Assembly (NCBI GenBank): GCA_026129185.1
Contig: JAHCIO010000003.1
Location: forward strand, 118,958-182,957
DNA length: 64,000 nt
From: Promineifilum sp019695075
GTDB taxonomy: Bacteria; Chloroflexota; Anaerolineae; Promineifilales; Promineifilaceae
Direction of reading: 5' to 3'
Shown here: positions 15,301-23,357 of the stretch, in pieces
Position numbering within the stretch: the first letter of the stretch is position 1
How the letters are laid out: each line of letters opens with the position of its first letter
Program-made: the position numbers and the translations under genes
The notes under the pieces: model-generated
Told to the model about the DNA's origin: nothing
The model's database searches: none
Seen by the model: the letters and a program-made list of their open reading frames with translations, nothing else

Positions 15301-15326
15301 CTTCCCGCGCCTTGTCCCTTTTGTCT

Positions 15327-15343
15327 GATTGTACGGTACAATC
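15327..15343. promoter_or_regulatory. Perfect 8-1-8 palindrome (operator candidate)
   Basis: GATTGTAC-G-GTACAATC. Lies 27 bases upstream of the hydrolase relic on one side and 43 bases upstream of the GNAT start on the other, a typical operator position between divergent genes. Binding protein unknown. Confidence 0.5.
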
Positions 15344-15385
15344 ATGGCATTGGTCTGGGAGCAATTCGCTTGGCGATTGGCGTGG

Positions 15386-15937
15386 ATGATCGAACTTCGT
15401 GGATCGTTAGTCACTCTGCGGGTGTTAGAGCGCGACGATTGCCGCCAGTTGTGGGCAGCCTATGAGCCGGCCACGCCGCAGCCAACCGAGCCGCTCCACG
15501 TAGGCTTGTCGGTCGAGGGAGCCGATACCTGGTTCGCGGAGATGCAAGCCGATCAGGAAAAGGGCCGGCTGCACCTGGGCATCTTCACTCTGGATGGTCG
15601 CCTGGTGGGCGATATTCAGTTGTCCAGCATCGATTGGCACAACCGGACGGCCGAACTGGGTGTGGGCATCGCTCTGGCCAGCGATCGCGGCCACGGCTAC
15701 GGCCGCGAGGCGACACGTTTGTTGCTCGGCTATGCGTTCGACCACCTCGATTTGGCCCGGGTCGGCGCGTCGGTGCTGGAGTACAACAACGCCGCGGTGC
15801 GAGGACTGGAGCACAACGGCTTCGTGGCCGAGGGGCGGGATCGGGCGGCCGTATTCATCGACGGCCAACGCCATGATCGGCTGCGCTTCGGCTTACTACG
15901 CCAGGAGTATGGCGCGTTGCGCGACACTCCGGCATAG
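15386..15937 (+). CDS. GNAT-family N-acetyltransferase (RimJ/RimL type)
   Basis: 183 residues using acetyl-CoA. Strand opening MIELRGSLVTLRVLERDDCR, then HLGIFTLDGRLVGDIQLSSI and the acetyl-CoA pyrophosphate loop region ALASDRGHGYGREATRLLLG (R/Q-x-x-G-x-G/A motif as RGHGYG). C-terminal VLEYNNAAVRGLEHNGFVAEG matches RimJ/RimL-like protein or small-molecule acetyltransferases. The ATG at 15386 gives the normal family N-terminus; an upstream in-frame start would add 19 atypical residues. Substrate unknown. Confidence 0.88.
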   Translation: MIELRGSLVTLRVLERDDCRQLWAAYEPATPQPTEPLHVGLSVEGADTWFAEMQADQEKGRLHLGIFTLDGRLVGDIQLSSIDWHNRTAELGVGIALASDRGHGYGREATRLLLGYAFDHLDLARVGASVLEYNNAAVRGLEHNGFVAEGRDRAAVFIDGQRHDRLRFGLLRQEYGALRDTPA

Positions 15938-15946
15938 GATTAAGTC

Positions 15947-16429
15947 ATGGCACAACAACTCAGCGCCCAACAAGTCTGGCAAATCATCGACAAAGAACTC
16001 TTCGCCGTCGTCGGCATGGTCAACGCCCGCAACGAGGCGCGCACAGCCGGCATCCTCTATGCCGTCCGCGACCACAAGCTCTACTTCATCACCGGCCGCG
16101 ACACCTGGAAAGTCCGCCACATCGCCGCCAACCCCCACGTCTCCGTCACCATCCCCATCGCCAAGCGTGTGCCGATCATGCCCTGGATGAAGATTCCCCA
16201 GGCGACGATCACCTTCCAGGGTACGGCCCACGTCTGCGGCGCGGGCGAAGCCATGCCCGACCTGCTGCAAAAGCTGCTGGGGCCGATGGCCAACGACAAG
16301 GAGCTGATCGCCGGCTCGTGCCTGATCGAGATCGTGCCGGAAGGGGAATTCGTCACCTACGGCATTGGCGTGCGCCTGATCGAAATGCGCGACCCGAACA
16401 AGGCCCGCGGCCGCGCGCCGGTCAACTAG
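15947..16429 (+). CDS. Pyridoxamine 5'-phosphate oxidase-family flavin-binding protein
   Basis: 160 residues with the split-barrel FMN/F420 fold: FAVVGMVNARNEARTAGILY, then YAVRDHKLYFITGRDTWKVR and HIAANPHVSVTIPI. The RDTWKVRHI stretch sits where the cofactor phosphate is bound in this family. Could use FMN, F420 or haem; not decidable here. It starts nine bases after the GNAT stop, so probably the same transcript. Confidence 0.82.
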   Translation: MAQQLSAQQVWQIIDKELFAVVGMVNARNEARTAGILYAVRDHKLYFITGRDTWKVRHIAANPHVSVTIPIAKRVPIMPWMKIPQATITFQGTAHVCGAGEAMPDLLQKLLGPMANDKELIAGSCLIEIVPEGEFVTYGIGVRLIEMRDPNKARGRAPVN

Positions 16430-16533
16430 GCAGCCCTCTTGCTTGATCCGCGCCGCCCCATGTGAGGTATACTGTAAATGGCAACAGGCGCGCGTTCACA
16501 CTACTGAGTGTGGCCCGTCAGGGCAACGACGCA

Positions 16534-16700
16534 ATGCACAGTTCGCTTGACCGTTCACGCTTTATCGTCGGCATTATTCTTGTGCTCGTCGCGGCGCTGA
16601 TGTCCTTGCAGGCGATGGTGCGTTCACCACTTCCGGCGCCGTGGCTATCGGCATCCTGGGGTTAGCCAGTATTGCGAGTTCGAGGAAGCGCAACAAATAA
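16534..16700 (+). pseudogene. Frameshifted small two-helix membrane protein
   Basis: Frame one gives MHSSLDRSRFIVGIILVLVA ALM, a first membrane helix. A second frame, joined after about residue 25, gives GAFTTSGAVAIGILGLASIA SSRKRNK and a stop at 16700, a second helix with a basic tail. The two parts together read as one small membrane protein interrupted by a frameshift. The remaining intergenic sequence from 16430 shows nothing else. Confidence 0.5.
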
Positions 16701-16759
16701 GCCTACTGGCTCGCCTCAGCGACGCCAATGTGTTGTTAAAGACATGGGATGCCGGCCGA

Positions 16760-17653
16760 ATGACCGAGTACAGCGCGACCACCACGGGTAACACCACCGA
16801 GAACGCCTGGGGGCCAATTGTCCAGGTCGCCCTGGAACAGCGTTTTCCCCCGGAGCAAAGAATCACCCAGGACCCGCTGGCTTATCCATTCCTACCGGCA
16901 TACCTGCGGTTGATCGTCAAGGTCGGCGGAACAAGCCCGCTGCGCGAGTTGCTTTTGGGCCTGATCGATCGCCAGGTGCCCGGCGTGCGCGGCGGAGTTC
17001 TCTGCCGCAAGCGAGCCATTGATGACCGGCTGCTCGTGGCGCTCAAACAGGGCATGGATGATGTAGTAAACCTGGGGGCGGGCATGGATACGCGGGCGTG
17101 CCGGATGCCGCCCGGCTATGTGATACCCATCTATGAGGTCGATCTGCCGAACACCATCATGGCCAAAGCGGCCACCCTCAGGCGTGTTCTGGGGGGCTTA
17201 CCCGTCCACCTGCACCTCGTGACGGCTGACTTGGAGCGACAGGACATCGGCCCGGCTCTGCAAGTTGCCGGCTATACGCCCGGCAGGAAGGTCTTCTTCA
17301 TCATGGAAGGAGTTTCCCAATACGTCACCGAAGCGGCCGTGCGCCAGGCCCTTGAGGTGACTCGCTCCGCCGGCCCCGGCAGCCGGCTGGCATTCACCTA
17401 CATCCGACGCGGCTTTCTCGAAGGGCGGGAGCTGTACGATCTGGAAGTCCTCTACCGCCAGACTCGGATGAGGAAGTCAATATGGCGATTCGGCCTCAAC
17501 CCCGAAGACGTGGCGGGCTTTCTGGACGACTATGGCTGGCGGGAAGTGGAACATCTCGGTTCTGCGGAGTACCAGACGCGCTATGTTCGGCCGACCGGTC
17601 GAAACATGCCTGTGATGGCTATAGAGCAGTTTGTATACGCAGAGAGGGTATAA
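16760..17653 (+). CDS. SAM-dependent methyltransferase, leucine carboxyl methyltransferase (PPM) family
   Basis: About 297 residues. Motif I is DDVVNLGAGMDTRACRMP, typical of the PPM/LCMT (Pfam Methyltransf_10-like, YktD/SAM-O-methyltransferase) family, with IYEVDLPNTIMAKAATL for motif post I and VFFIMEGVSQYVTEAAVRQ for motif II. Members O-methylate carboxylates or polyketide-type metabolites; the substrate is unknown. ATG at 16760 is preferred; a GTG at 16730 would add ten residues. A hairpin follows at 17679. Confidence 0.85.
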   Translation: MTEYSATTTGNTTENAWGPIVQVALEQRFPPEQRITQDPLAYPFLPAYLRLIVKVGGTSPLRELLLGLIDRQVPGVRGGVLCRKRAIDDRLLVALKQGMDDVVNLGAGMDTRACRMPPGYVIPIYEVDLPNTIMAKAATLRRVLGGLPVHLHLVTADLERQDIGPALQVAGYTPGRKVFFIMEGVSQYVTEAAVRQALEVTRSAGPGSRLAFTYIRRGFLEGRELYDLEVLYRQTRMRKSIWRFGLNPEDVAGFLDDYGWREVEHLGSAEYQTRYVRPTGRNMPVMAIEQFVYAERV

Positions 17654-17678
17654 GCGCCCAACGCGGCCCGGCAAAACA

Positions 17679-17706
17679 AGAGCGGGGCCGTTTCTGACCC
17701 CGCTCT
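17679..17706. terminator. Bidirectional terminator hairpin
   Basis: AGAGCGGGG / CCCCGCTCT with a ten-base loop (CCGTTTCTGA), between two converging genes; flanks ACAAG and CTTGT extend the symmetry. No strong T-run. Confidence 0.65.
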
Positions 17707-17719
17707 CTCTTGTGGCTGA

Positions 17720-17917
17720 CTAGTTGTTCTTCTTAAGAACCGGTAGTCCGTTCTTCGACTCGGCCACCTGATAGCCACTGGGGACGGCGTCGAGAGCGCC
17801 CTGCCCCGGTTCCTTGGCGAAGAAGTACAACGTCTGGGTGCGACCCCCTTTCAGCTCCACGTTACGGGAATGAAGAAAGTAGGTCTTGCCCTTGCTATTC
17901 TTGAATTGGTACGCCAT
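17720..17917 (-). CDS. Small conserved-looking protein, 65 residues
   Basis: MAYQFKNSKGKTYFLHSRNV then ELKGGRTQTLYFFAKEPGQG, AVPSGYQVAESKNGLPVLKK. The layout resembles short single-domain proteins (YegP/DUF1508-like) with strand-loop-strand and a C-terminal 'GLPVLKK' tail. Basic, no cysteine, no membrane segment. Preceded by the Shine-Dalgarno AAGGAGATTAAG. The 280 bases upstream to the next gene show no clear element. Function unknown. Confidence 0.75.
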   Translation of the reverse strand: MAYQFKNSKGKTYFLHSRNVELKGGRTQTLYFFAKEPGQGALDAVPSGYQVAESKNGLPVLKKNN

Positions 17918-18199
17918 GACTTAATCTCCTTATCTCTACAGAATCGTGCACTCGTTCGTCACTCCCCTAAACGGGAAAGCGCGCTTAGCCGGTGGTGGGG
18001 CGTTCTCCCGCGCGGCGTCCGCACACGTGTTCTAGCAACTTTACCATAGACTACCCGGTAGAGAGAAGTTTCTGAGAAAAGACTAAAGCGAGGCCTCCCT
18101 TTAACAAGTGGGTAACATATTCAATGATGCCACCCACGTGTTACAATGATGTGGCTGTCTGAGGCATAGTGGCGGCACTGATTACGCGAGAGAACTATC

Positions 18200-18397
18200 A
18201 TGACACTTGACGGCATCCAATTTGTGACAGACGTATCGGGTAAGCGAAAGGCCGTGGTGCTGGACCTGGAGCGATATGGCGAGTTGTGGGAGGATATCTA
18301 CGACATCCTCATCGCTCGCGAACGCGAAGACGAGCCGCGGGAGTCGTTGGAAGAAGTGAAGAAACTGCTCATCGCTGACGGCAAGCTCGATGAGTGA
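18200..18397 (+). CDS. Antitoxin of a RelBE/Phd-type module
   Basis: 65 residues: GIQFVTDVSGKRKAVVLDLE then an acidic helix WEDIYDILIAREREDEPRES LEEVKKLL. The first part looks like the Phd/YefM-type N-terminus that dimerises and binds DNA; the acidic C-terminal helix is where such antitoxins bind their toxin. Overlaps the downstream RelE-like gene by eight bases. Confidence 0.8.
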   Translation: MTLDGIQFVTDVSGKRKAVVLDLERYGELWEDIYDILIAREREDEPRESLEEVKKLLIADGKLDE

Positions 18398-18653
18398 ATA
18401 CCGCATCACATTCATACGTTCAGCGCGCAAGGAACTTGCCAGTCTCGATAAAAGCACGGTGTCCCGAATTTTCAGCAAAATCGAGGGCCTTTCCAAGCAA
18501 CCGCACCCGCGTGGCAGCCGCAAGCTAGAAGGTGCAGCCGACCTGTGGCGTATCCGCGTCGGCACTTATCGGGTGGTCTACCGCATCCTCGATGAGGAGC
18601 TTGTGATCGAAATAGTAGGCGTCCGGCACCGCCGGGATGCCTATCGTCCATAG
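18390..18653 (+). CDS. RelE/ParE-family toxin
   Basis: 87 residues: YRITFIRSARKELASLDKST, a core RKLEGAADLWRIRVGTYRVV YRI and the tail VGVRHRRDAYRP. The basic residues R-x-G-x-Y-R-V-V-Y and the terminal H-R-R-D-x-Y match RelE-type mRNA interferases that cut in the ribosome A-site. Antitoxin-toxin order and overlap support a TA module. Confidence 0.87.
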   Translation: MSEYRITFIRSARKELASLDKSTVSRIFSKIEGLSKQPHPRGSRKLEGAADLWRIRVGTYRVVYRILDEELVIEIVGVRHRRDAYRP

Positions 18654-18909
18654 ACTGGGCAGTGTAGCAACTAAATGCCTATGGTCTAGCACCGCCTCGG
18701 GACGGCCCGCCGCCCCATGCCATCGAACCGCCCCACGTTGGCGCCCGACGGGTCGAGGCCAAGGTTGAGCGTCGTGGCGTACGCCATCAAACGCAACGGT
18801 AGCCTACTGGCTGGGAGGTTTATGGCCTTCCGGCGGTGTGGTTGGCCGTGTTGTGGGTAGTGTGGTGCGGCGGGGATAGGCGTAAGCCAACACCCTGACG
18901 CCAATTGGC

Positions 18910-19095
18910 TTACTGCGGCCCGCGGGACGACCACAACCGCAAGAGGATAACCAGCACCACCGCCAACCCCAACAGCCCCCAGCCGACGATATTGGGCAGC
19001 AGCACCGAATTGGCCAGTGGGTCTTCCTGGGCCAACGCCGGCAGCGCCGCGACCAGCAGAGCGACGATGCTCAGTAGAACAGCAGAACGACGCAT
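18910..19095 (-). CDS. Small secreted/membrane protein, 61 residues
   Basis: MRRSAVLLSIVALLVAALPA LAQ is a signal peptide with AxA cleavage (ALA), followed by EDPLANSVLLPNIVGWG and a second hydrophobic helix LLGLAVVLVILLRLW. A membrane peptide with a short external segment. No family recognised. The 255 bases between the RelE gene and this gene hold no convincing gene. Confidence 0.55.
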   Translation of the reverse strand: MRRSAVLLSIVALLVAALPALAQEDPLANSVLLPNIVGWGLLGLAVVLVILLRLWSSRGPQ

Positions 19096-19211
19096 GGATA
19101 CTCTCCCTGAGAGGCGCGGTCTTGGCGCGCGGCCATCTCAAGGCCCTATTATAGGCCATCCCGCGCCGAGGGAAAGGGACAGACCTGCGCACACAACTCG
19201 ACGCCTAGCCC

Positions 19212-19290
19212 GTAGCACAGCCTGTAGCACAGCCTGTAGCACAGCCTGTTAGGCTGTGGACGGCGAAGACAGCCTGACAGGCTGTGCTAC
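19212..19290. repeat. Palindromic repeat family C, multi-copy
   Basis: Three direct copies of GTAGCACAGCCT followed by the inverted AGGCTGTGCTAC end. Same family as the palindrome in the T-box leader at 4434-4460. Confidence 0.87.
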
Positions 19291-19384
19291 AAGGCGCCAA
19301 GAAGAAACGGCCCACCAGTTGCCACCGGGAAGTTTCCAACATATTCATATACTTTGGGTATTAACCGCGGGAGTCTGAACGTCG

Positions 19385-20170
19385 ATGAGGGACAGCGCCG
19401 ACGCTTTAGAGATCCACAACCTCTCGCCGGAGCCGGCCGACGAGTGGCGCCGCCTCCTCCGCTTTGTCGGGCTGAACGCCGAAGACCGCCGCGCCATGTC
19501 GCGCACCGTCGAGGCGCTCATGCACCGTGCTCCGGAAATGGTCGTCGATACCTACAACTACCTCCAGTCCGTGCCCGAAACGGCAGCCGTGCTGGGTTGG
19601 GAAGCGGGCTTCGACGAGGCCCATCTGGAGGAACGCCGCCGTTTCTTCACCGTCTGGCTGGCGCGCGTGCTGGGCATGGACACCAGCGACGAATTCGCCA
19701 CCTACCTCTTCCGCGCCGGCAAGTACCACGCCGCCCACGGCCCACGCCATATCCACGTCCCGCCCGCCTACGTGACCACTTCCATCGGCCTGGTGGGCGC
19801 GGCCTTCGCCTGCTGCCTGGGCGCGGCCGGTCTGCCCGGCGACATCATCGCCCCGGCCATGGCCGGCTGGACCAAGTACCTGTCCGTCCAGCTCCACCTG
19901 ATGGACATGGGCTATGCCGTCGCCCGCGAGATGGAGCCGGGCGACTTCACCGTGACCTTCGCCCTTTTCGGCCACCTGCGAACCACCGCCGGCGTGCGCG
20001 AACTGACCGCCCGCGCCGGGTGGGTGGCGCTTCCTGCTGAACGGCCGCAGCGCCGCCCACGAGGAGGGCATGTACATGGGGGCTGCGGATGGAGAGCGTC
20101 GAGTACGAGTCCGCCTGGGCGCTGGGCGCGAACTCCGGTCACCACGACATCAACGCCGTGGTTAAGATGA
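19385..20170 (+). CDS. Protoglobin-domain protein with disrupted MoaD-like tail
   Basis: 261 residues. Residues 15-185 form a protoglobin (haem) domain: WRRLLRFVGLNAEDRRAMSR, then AGKYHAAHGPRHIHVPPAYV with the expected proximal His, then IGLVGAAFACC. From about residue 186 the text changes to FTVTFALFGHLRTTAGVREL, the first strand and LR-x-x-G-x-R-E of a MoaD/ThiS-type sulfur carrier. A neighbouring frame continues with RFLLNGRSAAHEEGMYM, the later MoaD part. The middle of the carrier is missing and the frame shifts, so the last 60 residues are not native. Either a gene fusion that decayed or a deletion joining two genes. Confidence 0.6.
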   Translation: MRDSADALEIHNLSPEPADEWRRLLRFVGLNAEDRRAMSRTVEALMHRAPEMVVDTYNYLQSVPETAAVLGWEAGFDEAHLEERRRFFTVWLARVLGMDTSDEFATYLFRAGKYHAAHGPRHIHVPPAYVTTSIGLVGAAFACCLGAAGLPGDIIAPAMAGWTKYLSVQLHLMDMGYAVAREMEPGDFTVTFALFGHLRTTAGVRELTARAGWVALPAERPQRRPRGGHVHGGCGWRASSTSPPGRWARTPVTTTSTPWLR

Positions 20171-20709
20171 TCGACCAGTGCAACGACTTCGGCATGGACA
20201 CGATCGAGTTGGGCAACGCCTTCTCCACCTACATGGAGTGCTCCGAGAAGGGCTACCTCAACGGCTTCGGGCCGCTGGAGTGGGGCAACTGGGAGCGGAT
20301 GATCGCGCTGACCGAGGACATCGCCTACTGGCGCGGCGTCGGCAACGCGCTGGCCGAGGGGCCGGCCCGCTTCTGCGCCAATCTGGGCCATCCGGAAGTC
20401 TCCAACACGGTCAAGGGCCAGGGCATCCCCGCCTATGACCCACGCGGCCTGAAGGGCATGGGCATCGCCTACGCCACCAGCAACCGCGGCGCATGCCATC
20501 TGCGGGCCTACACCCCCGCGGCCGAACTCAACATCATGCCCTTCCAGTCGCTCAGCGTCGACCCGCTGGAATGGGATGGCAAGGGCAAGCTAGTCAAGGT
20601 CTTCCAGGACATCCACGCTTTCTCCGACAGCCTTGACCTATGCAAGTTCAGCGCCTTCGCCCAGGGCATTGACGAGTACACGCAGCAGTATGCCGCCTTC
20701 GTCCGCTAA
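20089..20709 (+). pseudogene. Tungsten aldehyde:ferredoxin oxidoreductase remnant
   Basis: About 205 residues matching an internal/late portion of AOR-family enzymes: YESAWALGANSGHHDINAVV, then MDTIELGNAFSTYMECSEKG and VKGQGIPAYDPRGLKGMGIA, then RGACHLRAYTP. The N-terminal pterin and 4Fe-4S cysteine region (CxxCxxxC) and the C-terminal cysteine are absent, so it cannot be a working enzyme. Full-length members are about 600-700 residues. It follows directly on the disrupted MoaD-like sequence. Confidence 0.85.
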
Positions 20710-20752
20710 TCGCCGAGACGACAGTTAAACGTCCATCCCACTGCGGCAATGA

Positions 20753-20788
20753 AGGGCGCTGTTACCCGCGGGCGACAGCGCCCTTTTT
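20753..20788 (+). terminator. Intrinsic terminator after the AOR remnant
   Basis: AGGGCGCTGT / ACAGCGCCCT stem, twelve-base loop, followed by TTTTT. Confidence 0.85.
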
Positions 20789-20840
20789 CGCTTAGTTGCG
20801 CTATAATGCTTTATGCTTGCGGCCCGCCTAGGAGGCACAT

Positions 20841-22079
20841 ATGTCCCAGCTCCACTTTCTCATGTCAGCGCTGTTCATCGTCCTGGCTATTCTGGCGGCC
20901 GTGGACTCCTCGCTGACCAGCCTGAACCTGCTGCCCTGGTTTACCGGCCTGCGTTGGGTAAGAGTTCACCTGATCACGCTGGGAGCCATGACAGAAGCAC
21001 TCTTCGGCGTTCTGCCGTACCTTGCGGCCATCCGCTTTGGCCTACCGCGGCCTCGCTTCCGCTGGGCGACGTGGATGACCCTTAACGCTGGCCTGCTGAC
21101 GCTCCTTGTCGGCATCCCCATCGCCAACGGGGCGCTGATCGTAACCGGTGGGACGCTCATCTTTACCGCAACGATCTTGCTAATCAGTCAACTGGCAACG
21201 ATGCGTTCAGCGCGAGAGGTGACTGCGCCTATTTCCCAACCGATCGGGCCAGGCGGGCGGCTGTTCTATGTCGCCGGGCTAAGCTTCTTTTTGCTCGGCA
21301 TCGTGATCGGCACGGGTCTGTGGCTGGGGTGGGGCGACGCGCTTCACATCCAGTCTCCCCTCGAGGCCCACATCCACGCCAACAACTGGGGTATGATGGC
21401 CCTCATCTTTGCCGGGCTTATTGTCGATACCTATTCGCTTTGGTCTGGCCAGTCGCTGGCCTGGCCTCGCTCGGTTCCGGTCATCTTCCGGCTGATGACA
21501 TTAGGGGCGCTGCTTCTGGTATTAGGCCCGTGGCTCAAATCGTCGTGGTTCACGCTTCCCGGCATACTGCTTCACCTGACAGCGACATTCTGGCTGCTCC
21601 TGAATGTTATCCGCCCGCTGCGTGGCCACCACACTGTCTGGTCTAGGCCGGGCGTCTGGCATTTGCTGACGTCGTACTTTTGGATCGTCGCACCGGTGAT
21701 GATGGCCCCGATTATTTTGCTGGGGGTGGCAGGCGTACCCGGCCAGACCATTGAGGCCAACGCGCCGCAGGCGCTTGTCTACGGCTGGGTCTTCCAGTTC
21801 GGGTTCGCGCTGTTGCCATTCTTCTTCCGACGGGCCTTTCTGCCGGAGGAGCCGGCACGACTGGGCGGCAACTGGTTTAGCCTGATCGCGGCGAACTTGG
21901 GTGGGCTGTTCCTGTGGGCCAGTATCTTCGTCGAGCCGCTGGCCCAACCACTACATGGCGCGGCCTACGCCCTGTGGGCGTCGGCGGCCGTGCCCATTGC
22001 CGTCGAGATCTGGCGCATCGTCAGTCGGGGGCTGGCGCGGCTGGAGGCCGTAGAGCCGGCCGCCGGCGCGGCCGACTGA
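20841..22079 (+). CDS. Polytopic membrane protein, haem-copper oxidase subunit I/NnrS-like
   Basis: 412 residues with about twelve predicted membrane helices. Histidines lie inside helices: WVRVHLITLGAMTEALFGVL and LEAHIHANNWGMMALIFAGL, LHLTATFWLLLNVI. That pattern resembles the NnrS and haem-copper oxidase-I-like families in which intramembrane histidines bind haem or copper. The full set of oxidase metal ligands cannot be confirmed by eye. A TATAAT box near 20800 and Shine-Dalgarno CTAGGAGG precede the ATG. Placed inside the decayed AOR locus and 6 kb from nirK, so a role in nitric oxide or oxygen metabolism is possible but unproven. Confidence 0.55.
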   Translation: MSQLHFLMSALFIVLAILAAVDSSLTSLNLLPWFTGLRWVRVHLITLGAMTEALFGVLPYLAAIRFGLPRPRFRWATWMTLNAGLLTLLVGIPIANGALIVTGGTLIFTATILLISQLATMRSAREVTAPISQPIGPGGRLFYVAGLSFFLLGIVIGTGLWLGWGDALHIQSPLEAHIHANNWGMMALIFAGLIVDTYSLWSGQSLAWPRSVPVIFRLMTLGALLLVLGPWLKSSWFTLPGILLHLTATFWLLLNVIRPLRGHHTVWSRPGVWHLLTSYFWIVAPVMMAPIILLGVAGVPGQTIEANAPQALVYGWVFQFGFALLPFFFRRAFLPEEPARLGGNWFSLIAANLGGLFLWASIFVEPLAQPLHGAAYALWASAAVPIAVEIWRIVSRGLARLEAVEPAAGAAD

Positions 22080-22104
22080 GACCCATCTGGCCAACGCGGT
22101 AACG

Positions 22105-22923
22105 CTAGGGGCAGGCCACCACGCCCTGTGCCCACAGGCAGCCGCCGCAGGCCGGCATGGGGTTGTCGAAGCAGTCGGTCAGGTTGTCGCGCGACATCTC
22201 GCAACCGCCGCAATAGGAGCAGGGCGCGAAGGCGAAGCGGTGGACGCGCTCGCGCTACTCGACGTACTCCGGGGCGAGCCACAGGTCGAGCAAGCCGCGC
22301 TGGCCGACGTGGCCGATGATGTGGCGGTAGGACTTGCGCTCGTAGCCGCGCAAATAGCCGACGTGGGTATAGAGTAGCGGCGAGCACGGGCTGACGCTGC
22401 CATCCCAGCCGACGATCATCGAGCCGCTTTCGATGAAGGTGCAGACGTCGTTGGACAGGCCCAGGTTTGTGCCGGCAAAGATGACGTTGTAGCCGCTGTC
22501 CAGCGCCGCGCGGAACGGGCCGATGGTCTGCTCGTTGAGGTCCATTTTGGGCAGGATGAGCCGCCGCAGCCAGGGGGAGGGCGAATACGAATAGGTGATC
22601 GAGCGCAGCGCTTCGGCGTAAAGCACCTCGTGGCTCATGTGCTCCGTGCGGGGCAGCAGGTTGTTGACGTGGAAGTGCATGACGCCCAGGCTCTTGCCCA
22701 GCTGCAGCAGTTGGGGCAGGTCGCCGATGTTGCGCTGCATGGCCACGAGGTGCTTTACGCCGATGCGCAGCGACCCCAGCCGCCGCACGGGCAGCTTCTC
22801 CAGCACGACCTACCAGCCGTCGCCGACGACCTCGGTCTCGCTGAGGGCCTGGCTGCCCGGCTCTTCCAGGTACTCGCGCAGCAACCAGAGAGGAATGGCG
22901 TGGATGTAGATTTCTGTGACCAT
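22105..22923 (-). pseudogene. Radical SAM tungsten-cofactor maturase, broken
   Basis: One frame of 272 codons reads MVTEIYIHAIPLWLLREYLE, GDGW-TAG-VVLEKLPVRRLG, then VKHLVAMQRNIGDLPQLLQL and, near the end, APEYVE-TAG-RERVHRF and the SPASM-type cysteine tail FAPCSYCGGCEMSRDN with PACGGCLWAQGVVACP. This tail is characteristic of the AOR-associated radical SAM maturase. Two in-frame TAG codons interrupt it, and the segment that should carry CxxxCxxC is missing between GSLRIG and VKHLVAMQ, indicating an internal deletion. The gene is dead. Confidence 0.85.
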
Positions 22924-22992
22924 GCGACACAATTCTCCGCCCGCGGGCCGCGGCATCGTCGGCGACTTTGCCGCCGTTGTCGTCGCGCCAAC

Positions 22993-23298
22993 CTAGGCGA
23001 CCGGCAACGCGCCGCCGCCCGCGCCGCCGCCCACTGCCGGGAAGAAGTTCACCGTATCGCCATGCCGCACGACGGAGTCCATCTGGTCGAGCATGTAGTT
23101 GACGCCGCGGCCGTTGATGAATATATGGCAATGGCCCAGCAGCTTGCCGGCGTCGTCGGCCAGCATGCCGGTCATGGCCGGGTAGCGGTTCACGACGGCA
23201 TCGAGCACCTGCTGGACCGTCACGCCGTCGGGCAGATCGAGGTCAACTGTCTTTTGGCCGGTCACCTGCCGCAGCGTGGCGAAGAAGTTCACTTTCAT
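22993..23298 (-). CDS. MoaD/ThiS-like ubiquitin-fold sulfur carrier
   Basis: 101 residues. Signatures: MKVNFFATLRQVTGQKTVDL, PDGVTVQQVLDAVVNRYPAM, HIFINGRGVNYMLDQMDSVV and DTVNFFPAVGGG. MoaD-like carriers hand sulfur to the molybdopterin/tungstopterin precursor via a thiocarboxylated C-terminal Gly-Gly. Here the usual GG end is followed by AGGGALPVA, so the tail would need trimming or is inactive. It is the only intact-looking part of the AOR neighbourhood. Confidence 0.8.
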   Translation of the reverse strand: MKVNFFATLRQVTGQKTVDLDLPDGVTVQQVLDAVVNRYPAMTGMLADDAGKLLGHCHIFINGRGVNYMLDQMDSVVRHGDTVNFFPAVGGGAGGGALPVA

Positions 23299-23357
23299 GA
23301 CTCCATTGTGCGCCAAAACTGTTGCAGATTCAAGCACCAGGAGGGCGGAAGTGTTTC

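Noticed and set aside
18686..19192. A 168-codon minus-strand frame over the 61-residue membrane peptide gene
   Set aside because: Composition is unlike a protein for most of its length; only the tail LRLMAYATTLNLGLDPSGAN looks possibly protein-like, which may be a relic but cannot be assigned.
22105..22923. TAG recoding (for example pyrrolysine) in the radical SAM gene
   Set aside because: The catalytic CxxxCxxC region is deleted, and the neighbouring AOR gene is also broken, so simple decay explains the stops.
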